Assembly: GCA_964386535.1 (NCBI GenBank)
Contig: CAYLRY010000027.1
Coordinates: 1 to 39,534 of the forward strand
Origin: CAYLRY01 sp964386535
GTDB lineage: Bacteria > Chloroflexota > Dehalococcoidia > Dehalococcoidales > UBA3254
Direction of reading: 5' to 3'
Length of the DNA: 39,534 nt
Below the pieces are notes generated by a model. That model was given only the letters and a program-made list of their open reading frames with translations, did not search any database and was not told the DNA's origin. Position numbers and translations under genes: made by a program. Below, in pieces: positions 33,725 through 39,534 of this stretch (position 1 is the stretch's first letter; every line of letters begins with the position of its first letter).

Positions 33725-33792
33725 TTGACAAGCCTGGCATTATATGTTAGATTGTCTCATACGAAAAACCAATTACTGACTGGATAGTCAGT
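33725..33792 (+). promoter_or_regulatory. Promoter plus perfect TetR-type operator for binding protein 3
   Basis: TTGACA (33725-33730), 17 bp, TAGATT (33748-33753), operator ACTGACTGGATAGTCAGT (33775-33792). The 7-bp arms ACTGACT and AGTCAGT are perfectly inverted around GGAT. Confidence 0.85.
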
Positions 33793-34116
33793 ATCCTGAA
33801 TAGAAAAAATACGGTGTCTCTGTCTGGGTGGCCCTTTTACCTGATCAGGCTTTAAATAACCCACCTGCTGGATGTGGGGTAATTCACTGCTGAATTGAAC
33901 TGAGTCCCTAAAAAGAGGGCGGGAATTATTTTAGCCGGGGTTATGGAAGGCTGCCTCCTTCATTCGATTTCTCTTAAAAAAGGGATAGGGGTTAAAAAAG
34001 CTTTTTTAGCAGATTACTAATGGGTGAAAATCTCAGGTCATATTAACAAGTAAAAAACCAGTTTCAAGTCAACGATTTTTCAACTTTTAGATAGCAAAAT
34101 TATAAGGAGAAAAGTT

Positions 34117-35751
34117 ATGAAAAAACTGGTAATGCCCCTGTTAATCCTGTTGATCTCGGCCTTGATTGTTTCTGGATGCTCCAGTTCTTCCACCTCTTCA
34201 TCCACCGCTGCTGCAACAACTCCGGTAACCACAACTGCGGCTGCCGTTACCACCCCGGCGAGTAAACTCCCAGCCACAACAACGTCAGCGGCAACACCCC
34301 AGTATGGCGGCACACTTAAGCTGCTGGCCGCGGGTGGTTTCCGTAATTTGGGGTATCCGGCCATAAACAATCCCCCGTTCAATCCCACCTCGATTATCGG
34401 CTGCTTTGACGAACTTATGCGCAAGGATGAATCAGGCAACCCGCTGCCCAATCTGTGTACCAGTTGGAAAGTGGACAAAGATGCCCTGACACTGACAATG
34501 AACCTGCAGAAGGGGGTCAAGTACCATGACGGCACTGATTTCAATGCACAGGCGTGCAAATGGGCTATGGATGCCCTTATTGCATCCAGCCAGGGAGAAC
34601 TGCCTAACGTAAAATCCATAGATGTTATTGACGACTACACCCTCAGGATAAATATGTCTAAATGGGATATCCTGATAGTTAACTATTTCACACTTAAGGC
34701 TGGAACCATTCCTTCGCCCACTGCCGTTCAGAAGAACGGGAAAGAATGGGCTGTGACCAACCCGGTGTACACCGGCCCCTTCAAGTTCAACGGCTACCAG
34801 CAGGATGTTTATCTGAAGTACATCAAGAACACTAACTACTGGCGGCCGGGGAAGCCCTACTTTGACGCCATAGAATGGTCTTATATCATTGACGAGACGA
34901 CGCGTAAAGCCGCTTTCCAGGCGGGCGAAGGACAGGTGAATGCCGGTGTAAGCGCCCTGACAGCTAATGAGTTGAAGCAGACGGGCAACTATAAGATCAC
35001 GACTGCCCCTCAGGGAATATACACGCTGTTTCCGGACAGCGTTAATGCCGACTCTCCCTGGAGCAATCTGAAAGTAAGGCAGGCAGCAGCCTATGCCATT
35101 GACAACAAGACTATCGCTAACACCTTCGGATACGGTTTCTACCCGCCCACCAACCAGATTGGTTTCCCAGGTTACGCGGCTTATAACCCGGATATCAAGG
35201 GCTACCCTTATGATCCTGCTAAAGCCAAGGCGCTGCTGGCTGAGGCCGGCTACCCCAACGGCTTTAAAACCACTCTTTACAGTACCTCAAATAGTACCAC
35301 TATAAATCAGGCGGTACAGGGGTATTGGAAAACGGTTGGTATAGATGCCGATTTACAGATTGTGGAGCAAAGCAAAAATTCAGACCTTGATCTCAATGGC
35401 TGGAAAAATGGCGTCTTTACCGGCCATGCGATCTTTGTAGCTATTGGCTACCCGGCAGCCAAGATGTTTATGCTCCATTTCTCAAAAAGCTCTATTTTCT
35501 TCAAATCCATTATCCACCCTGAAGAAACCGACCAGCTATTAGATAAATCGTTTTCTGAACCCACCATGGATCAGCATAACAAAGACCTTTTGGAAATCAA
35601 CCGGCTTCTGGTAGATAAATACTGCGTCAGCATCCCGCTTTTTGTCCAACCGCAGTTGGCCGTCAAGGTTCCTACTCTTCACGATGACAGAATATACGAT
35701 CCATGGGGTGACCAGTGGTATCCGGAATTAGCCTGGCAGGAGAAGAAATAG
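34117..35751 (+). CDS. ABC transporter substrate-binding lipoprotein, family 5 (paralogue 3)
   Basis: 544 residues. Lipobox IVSGC (Cys21), Ser/Thr/Ala linker to about residue 65, mature start QYGGTLKLLA. Core motifs: LQKGVKYHDGTDFNAQACKW, NPVYTGPFKFNGY, SNLKVRQAAAYAIDNKTIA, GYPYDPAKAKALLAEAGYPNG, and the end DPWGDQWYPELAWQEKK. Very similar over its length to the protein at 36774-38411, and somewhat less to that at 12809-14482. No transporter permease adjoins it. The ribosome site AAGGAG supports the start. It heads a unit with the small cupin gene, separated by a hairpin. Ligand unknown. Confidence 0.93.
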   Translation: MKKLVMPLLILLISALIVSGCSSSSTSSSTAAATTPVTTTAAAVTTPASKLPATTTSAATPQYGGTLKLLAAGGFRNLGYPAINNPPFNPTSIIGCFDELMRKDESGNPLPNLCTSWKVDKDALTLTMNLQKGVKYHDGTDFNAQACKWAMDALIASSQGELPNVKSIDVIDDYTLRINMSKWDILIVNYFTLKAGTIPSPTAVQKNGKEWAVTNPVYTGPFKFNGYQQDVYLKYIKNTNYWRPGKPYFDAIEWSYIIDETTRKAAFQAGEGQVNAGVSALTANELKQTGNYKITTAPQGIYTLFPDSVNADSPWSNLKVRQAAAYAIDNKTIANTFGYGFYPPTNQIGFPGYAAYNPDIKGYPYDPAKAKALLAEAGYPNGFKTTLYSTSNSTTINQAVQGYWKTVGIDADLQIVEQSKNSDLDLNGWKNGVFTGHAIFVAIGYPAAKMFMLHFSKSSIFFKSIIHPEETDQLLDKSFSEPTMDQHNKDLLEINRLLVDKYCVSIPLFVQPQLAVKVPTLHDDRIYDPWGDQWYPELAWQEKK

Positions 35752-35878
35752 GCTATAAAAGTTGTATATTGATTTAACTCAGAACTTATTAGCAGAGAAT
35801 TTACAGTAATGTAGGTCATTATTTACCCTTTATTCCCTCTGCCAGCGGGGAACCTTTAGCAGGGTTAACCAATAGTCT

Positions 35879-35903
35879 CAGGCGAGGTTAAACACCTCGC
35901 CTG
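35879..35903 (+). terminator. Stem-loop between binding protein 3 and cupin genes
   Basis: CAGGCGAGGT (35879-35888) pairs with ACCTCGCCTG (35894-35903) around TTAAAC-type loop bases. TTT follows after GTGAG, too weak for full termination, so read-through to the cupin gene 40 bp on is likely. Confidence 0.65.
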
Positions 35904-35943
35904 TGAGTTTACTTGAAAAAGATCTGAAAAGGAGAGAACAGGA

Positions 35944-36378
35944 ATGACTGATACAAAATACGGAAAGCTCATCGTTGATGCTCCCATAACCAGAAGGGTC
36001 TTTGCCAATGGCCTTACATTAAACGCCAACCAGTATTTCCCTGAACTCAAGTATTGGCTCAGATGGAACCTGATGACCAAGCCGTGGATAATGGAGCCGG
36101 AGCCTCACACTCACGACTTCGACCAGGTCTGGCATATATTTGGGGCGGACTCCAATGACATATCCGACTTCCATGCAGAGATTGAAATGTCACTGGGCGA
36201 TGAAAAACATACAATAACTACACCCAAAATTGTCTATGTACCTAAAGGATTGCTTCACTGCCCCGTTAACTTTAAGAGAATCGATAAACCTATCGTCTGG
36301 CTGAACCTGGCCTTTACCGGAGATTATTTACAGACCCTGGGCTCTGGTGAAAAACGAGATTTACCCAAAGGATTTTGA
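35944..36378 (+). CDS. Small cupin-like protein (paralogue 2)
   Basis: 144 residues. Cupin motifs HTHDFDQ and PKGLLHCP supply three His and an Asp as likely metal ligands. It is paralogous to the protein at 20720-21202, sharing NYW/KYW-LRW-type strands, DFHAEIEMSLG and FTGDYLQTL. A good AAAGGAGAG ribosome site precedes it. It follows a binding-protein gene, whereas its paralogue follows an SDR gene, so its role is probably tied to the shared pathway and not to transport alone. Enzyme or ligand sensor cannot be told apart from sequence. Confidence 0.8.
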   Translation: MTDTKYGKLIVDAPITRRVFANGLTLNANQYFPELKYWLRWNLMTKPWIMEPEPHTHDFDQVWHIFGADSNDISDFHAEIEMSLGDEKHTITTPKIVYVPKGLLHCPVNFKRIDKPIVWLNLAFTGDYLQTLGSGEKRDLPKGF

Positions 36379-36410
36379 AAAACTGGGGATCCGGATATCA
36401 TCCCGGTTAA

Positions 36411-36424
36411 ACTGTCCGGTTAGT
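36411..36424. promoter_or_regulatory. Upstream TetR-type operator
   Basis: ACTGTCCGGTTAGT, one base different from the sites at 29465 and 33609. Its centre lies 164 bp before that of the downstream operator. Confidence 0.68.
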
Positions 36425-36523
36425 TTAAGAACCGAAATGAGATGACATCACTGAAAAAGCAGGGGTGTTAGCGGAGTTTTTTTGGGTTAACCGCCGGTTC
36501 CTGGAATCATATGGAAATAGTAC

Positions 36524-36588
36524 TTGACAAGCATGAAATTATATGATAAATTTTCATCTAACTTTCATTTACTGACTGGATAGTCAGT
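36524..36588 (+). promoter_or_regulatory. Promoter plus perfect TetR-type operator for binding protein 4
   Basis: TTGACA (36524-36529), 17 bp, TAAATT (36547-36552), operator ACTGACTGGATAGTCAGT (36571-36588), identical to that at 33775. Confidence 0.85.
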
Positions 36589-36773
36589 AATACCATAGTT
36601 ACCGGATCATTCTCTCTATACCGGGATCAATTTCCCGTTTGCGCTGATCGCAGATATATTAATTCATATTGATTTCAGTAAATAACCAGTCATAAGTAAA
36701 AAGTTTGTCAATAAAGTCCGTCAATAAAGTTTGTCGATTGAGAGACAGTAAAAATACAAAGGAGAAAAAATTC

Positions 36774-38411
36774 ATGAGAAAACTGGTGATCCCCCTCTTA
36801 ATTCTGTTAATTGTGGCCTTTATTCTTCCCGGATGCGGCAGCAGTACCACTACTCCCAAAACCACTGCGCCTGCGGTGACCTCTGCCACCACGACTGCGG
36901 CTGCAGTCACCACCTCGGCGACACCGAGCAAACAACCTACCACTTCAGCAGCAAAGACCCCTCAGTATGGCGGTACCCTGAAAATTTTAGCCGGGGCAAG
37001 TATGGATAATATTGGATATCCGGCAGCAGCCACGCCTCCATTCAGGCCTTTCCTGCCCATGCCTGCTCTGGATGACTTACTGCGTAAGAGCGAAACAGGC
37101 AGCCCTGTGCCCAATCTGGCTACCGGCTGGAAACTGGACAAAGACGCCCTGACTCTGACCATCAACCTTTCTAAGGGAGTAAAGTTCCATGACGGAACTG
37201 ACTTTAACGCCCAGGCAGCCAAATGGTGTATGGACAACCTCATTGCTTCTGGCCAGCAGGAGCTGCCCAATGTGAAATCCATAGATGTCATTGATGACTA
37301 TACCCTCAGGGTTAACATGTCACAATGGGATATTTTGATGGTCAGTTATTTTGCGCTTAAGGCCGGACAATTGTATTCACCCACAGCCGTCCAGAAAAAC
37401 GGCAAGGACTGGGCTATTCTCAATCCGGTGATGACCGGCCCCTTTAAATTCGAAAGTTTCAGCCGTGATGTCAGCCTGAAGTTTAAGAAGTTTGAAAACT
37501 ACTGGCGGAAAGGCCAGCCCTACCTGGACGCCATAGAATGGTCTTTTGTCGTTGATACGATGACGCGCAAAGCCTCTTTCCAGGCCGGGGAGGGACAGAT
37601 AGTAGTTGATATAACCGCCCAAATAGCTGATGAGCTGAAAAAGACGGGCAAATATAATATAACTAGTGCTCCATTTTCAATAATAGCACTATTCCCGGAC
37701 GGCGCTAACGCTGACTCTATCTGGAACAAACTGGAAGTAAGGCAGGCCGCAGCCTATGCGCTGGATACCCAGGCTATCGCCAAGACTTTCGGTTACGGAT
37801 TCTACCAGCCCACCAACCAGATCGGTTATCCCGGCTATCCCATGTATAACCCGAATATCAAGGGCTATCCGTATGATCCTGCCAAAGCTAAACAACTCCT
37901 GACCAAGGCTGGCTATCCCAACGGATTCAAGACCACCATATTTACCACCTCAGCTAATGCCACCTTGTACCAGGCAGTACAGGGATACTGGAAGTCGGTG
38001 GGCATAGATGCCGAAATAGACATCGTGGAGTCAAGTAAAAATTCAGAACTTGACACCAAAGGCTGGAAAAACGGCATCTTTACCGGCCATGGACCATATG
38101 TGGCCCTGGGCTATCCGCCGGCCAAGATGTTGATGGTTCAATTTACCAAAAAAGCCATGTTCGATGTATCCACCTACCGCCCTGACGAGGTAGACCCGCT
38201 GCTGGATAGAGCCATCACTGAAGCTACTGAAGAATTGATGAATAAGGATTTGCAGGAGATCAACAGGCTACTCATTGATCAATACTGCGCCCTGATCCCG
38301 CTGTATGTCGGCCCTAATCTTGCCGCCAGGACTCTCACAGTCCATGACGACAGAATTTATGACCCATGGGGTGACCAGTGGTACCCGGAAAAAGCCTGGC
38401 TGGAAAAATAA
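36774..38411 (+). CDS. ABC transporter substrate-binding lipoprotein, family 5 (paralogue 4)
   Basis: 545 residues from ATG 36774 (AAAGGAG upstream). A longer frame to 36705 would bury the signal peptide. Lipobox ILPGC (Cys21), Thr/Ala linker, mature start QYGGTLKILAG. Core motifs LSKGVKFHDGTDFNAQAAKW, NPVMTGPFKFESF, LEVRQAAAYALDTQAIA, GYPYDPAKAKQLLTKAGYPNG, end DPWGDQWYPEKAWLEK. Closest relative in the window is the protein at 34117-35751; the two genes and their promoters look like a tandem duplication. Followed by a hairpin and a SnoaL-like gene. Ligand unknown, permease elsewhere. Confidence 0.93.
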   Translation: MRKLVIPLLILLIVAFILPGCGSSTTTPKTTAPAVTSATTTAAAVTTSATPSKQPTTSAAKTPQYGGTLKILAGASMDNIGYPAAATPPFRPFLPMPALDDLLRKSETGSPVPNLATGWKLDKDALTLTINLSKGVKFHDGTDFNAQAAKWCMDNLIASGQQELPNVKSIDVIDDYTLRVNMSQWDILMVSYFALKAGQLYSPTAVQKNGKDWAILNPVMTGPFKFESFSRDVSLKFKKFENYWRKGQPYLDAIEWSFVVDTMTRKASFQAGEGQIVVDITAQIADELKKTGKYNITSAPFSIIALFPDGANADSIWNKLEVRQAAAYALDTQAIAKTFGYGFYQPTNQIGYPGYPMYNPNIKGYPYDPAKAKQLLTKAGYPNGFKTTIFTTSANATLYQAVQGYWKSVGIDAEIDIVESSKNSELDTKGWKNGIFTGHGPYVALGYPPAKMLMVQFTKKAMFDVSTYRPDEVDPLLDRAITEATEELMNKDLQEINRLLIDQYCALIPLYVGPNLAARTLTVHDDRIYDPWGDQWYPEKAWLEK

Positions 38412-38447
38412 TACCTGTAAACAGATCCGGTATTCTGTATTAATTTC

Positions 38448-38509
38448 GGGGGCTTGCTTCCATTCCTCGAATAGGGGCGAGAGCCCTGGCCAGGAATGGA
38501 AGTGAGCCC
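38448..38509 (+). terminator. Stem-loop between binding protein 4 and SnoaL-like genes
   Basis: CTTCCATTCCT (38457-38467) pairs with AGGAATGGAAG (38492-38502), extended by GGGCT/GAGCCC outside and a smaller hairpin in the loop. No T-run follows, as after the other binding-protein genes. Confidence 0.6.
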
Positions 38510-38675
38510 TCTGATCAAAAGTAAGGCTCCAAGGGTAATCGACCAGGGCCTCACAGGCAAACGGCATTTGAAGAAATTGTTATTCACCGCGATGTAAAAA
38601 AGGATAATACTATTATCAATTATCAATATAGACTTTTAGAAAAGTATTTTAAGAATAAAATAAAGGAGGTTTATC

Positions 38676-39188
38676 ATGGCGCTATCACTGGAAGAGCTTG
38701 AGAAAAGGGTCAGGGTTCTGGAGGATATTGAAGAGATCAAACAGATGCACATCAGGTATATTATTGACCTTAACCATCAGTACTGGGATAAAATGGCGGA
38801 TTATTTTACTGAGGATGCCGTTATGGATTACTGGAACCATTGCGAGGGTAAAGAGGAAATCCGTAAGTTCTTCCTGAAAATGGCGGCTGATCAGAAGAAA
38901 AATAAGGTCTGGAAGGGAGGTCAGATTCTGATTCACCCCCTGATTACGGTTGACGGCGATACGGCAAAAGGCAACTGGACATGGTACCGGCTGTCAGGGC
39001 TGGGGACAATCAGAAAATTCTATACAGATGATGGCCTGGAACTACCCTTCCCGGTACCTTTTCCGGGTTTCTATACTATGGAATACAGGAGAGTAAACGG
39101 AAAATGGTTGATGTCTAAATTCCATCTGACCCACAACTGGCCAGGCGATCAGTGGCCCAGACGTCGCGTCAAATCAAAACTCCCGTAG
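38676..39188 (+). CDS. SnoaL-like / NTF2-fold protein
   Basis: 170 residues with AAAGGAGG upstream. N-terminal helix LEELEKRVRVLEDIEEIKQMHIRY, then DLNHQYWDKMADYFTEDAVMDYW and CEGKEEIRKFF, the usual start of the SnoaL_4-like branch. The sheet ends with TMEYRRVNGKWLMSKFHL. The fold hosts dehydratases, isomerases, hydrolases and dioxygenase small subunits. The typical catalytic Asp/His positions are plausibly Asp32/Tyr36 and His35, but this is guesswork. It follows a binding-protein gene and may serve as an isomerase or dehydratase of the pathway. Confidence 0.82.
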   Translation: MALSLEELEKRVRVLEDIEEIKQMHIRYIIDLNHQYWDKMADYFTEDAVMDYWNHCEGKEEIRKFFLKMAADQKKNKVWKGGQILIHPLITVDGDTAKGNWTWYRLSGLGTIRKFYTDDGLELPFPVPFPGFYTMEYRRVNGKWLMSKFHLTHNWPGDQWPRRRVKSKLP

Positions 39189-39220
39189 ACGCATACCCTA
39201 TTTTTTTGTTGAGGCATCAG

Positions 39221-39264
39221 CCCCTCCCCGCAGGATACTACCAGGAGGTAAAAAGCGGGAGGGG
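39221..39264 (+). terminator. GC-rich stem-loop after the SnoaL-like gene
   Basis: CCCCTCCCCGC (39221-39231) and GCGGGAGGGG (39255-39264) pair with a single-base bulge. No T-run follows. Confidence 0.45.
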
Positions 39265-39437
39265 TCTGACGCTCATTACCAGCGTTTCACGCTATCTTAG
39301 AATGATTTTTAATTTATATTTACAATTTTGGTCGATTTGAATTAGAATCTGGATTATCACAGCCGTGAATGCCGCCATTATTGCCAGCCTGAAAATCTTA
39401 TTTTTATATAACTAAACTAATATTATTTTAATTATAT

Positions 39438-39466
39438 AATAAATAATAAATCAATTATTATTTATT
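39438..39466. repeat. AT-only inverted repeat before the CoA-transferase gene
   Basis: AATAAATAATAA (39438-39449) and TTATTATTTATT (39455-39466) are perfect inverted arms around five bases. It lies 27 bp before the start codon, in the place of a promoter or operator, but AT-rich sequence yields such repeats by chance fairly easily. Confidence 0.4.
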
Positions 39467-39492
39467 ATATTCTATAAGCAAAAGGAGAGAAG

Positions 39493-39534
39493 ATGGAAAG
39501 CCGAGGTGCCTTGGAAGGGATTCGTGTGATAGAT
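39493..39534 (+). CDS. Family III CoA-transferase, 5' end only
   Basis: The last 14 codons read MESRGALEGIRVID, nearly the same as the start of the CoA-transferase at 14993 (MQSRGALNGIRVVD). An AAAGGAGAG ribosome site precedes the ATG. The rest lies beyond the window. The short match is enough for the family because this N-terminus is very typical, but not for function. Confidence 0.75.
   Translation, partial: MESRGALEGIRVID

Larger units (their letters stand above)
33578..34116. other. Intergenic region with two operators, before binding protein 3
   Basis: 539 bp, no gene. It has an upstream operator (33609-33622), a promoter with a downstream operator (33725-33792), and a 320-bp leader before the next gene. 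The leader contains short hairpin-prone stretches (for example around 33975-34005) but nothing I recognise as a riboswitch. Confidence 0.65.
36379..36773. other. Intergenic region with two operators, before binding protein 4
   Basis: 395 bp, no gene. Its layout copies 33578-34116: an upstream operator (36411-36424), then a promoter with a perfect downstream operator (36524-36588). Confidence 0.65.
39189..39492. other. Intergenic region before the second CoA-transferase gene
   Basis: About 300 bp. An imperfect GC-rich stem (CCCCTCCCCGC at 39221-39231 with GCGGGAGGGG at 39255-39264) may end the preceding transcript. The last 80 bases are very AT-rich and contain a 12-bp inverted repeat (39438-39466). 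No island operator was found. Confidence 0.55.

Noticed and set aside
33793..34116. Long leader considered as a riboswitch
   Set aside because: I could not match it to any known riboswitch consensus; only short hairpin-prone stretches are seen.

Overview
This window reads as a chromosomal catabolic island from a strictly anaerobic bacterium with moderate GC. The gene set (hybrid cluster protein, tungsten-type aldehyde:ferredoxin oxidoreductase, molybdopterin enzymes, ferredoxin-like proteins, a CooC-type ATPase) implies anoxic, iron-sulfur-rich metabolism. The substrate-binding lipoproteins carry long Thr/Ala/Pro linkers after the lipobox. Together with the family-III CoA-transferases, SDRs and thiolase/DUF35 pairs, this recalls sediment Dehalococcoidia (Chloroflexota). 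That assignment is an inference from style, not proof. No phage, IS, CRISPR, tRNA or rRNA was recognised.

Left part (1-9.5 kb), general or housekeeping-like: 3' part of hcp, a PNPOx-fold flavoprotein, a winged-helix/ferredoxin fusion, a peptide/nickel-type ABC unit (two permeases plus a binding lipoprotein, no ATPase), an MBL-fold hydrolase, a small Cys-rich protein and a CooC-type ATPase.

Right part (9.5-39.5 kb), the catabolic island: four SDRs, a TetR regulator, three more family-5 binding lipoproteins, two family-III CoA-transferases (the second cut by the window edge), and two large subunits resembling pyrogallol-phloroglucinol transhydroxylase, only one with its small subunit. It also holds two thiolase-like/DUF35 pairs, an aldehyde:ferredoxin oxidoreductase with a collagen-like Gly-Pro tract, a zinc alcohol dehydrogenase, two small cupins and a SnoaL-like protein.

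The main result is regulatory. Twelve copies of a palindromic site, best form ACTGACTGGATAGTCAGT, lie in the island's intergenic regions and essentially nowhere in the left part. Most sit about 17-22 bp downstream of the -10 of a promoter of nearly fixed design (TTGACA, 17 bp, TAGATT-like). This looks like one regulon, plausibly run by the TetR protein encoded at 10952-11581.

Inferred logic: binding lipoproteins capture a substrate, CoA-transferases activate an acid, SDRs and the ADH oxidise hydroxyl groups, and the molybdenum enzymes act on a phenolic or related compound. The thiolase-like/DUF35 pairs then cleave a C-C bond, and the AOR oxidises a released aldehyde. The substrate cannot be read from the sequence.
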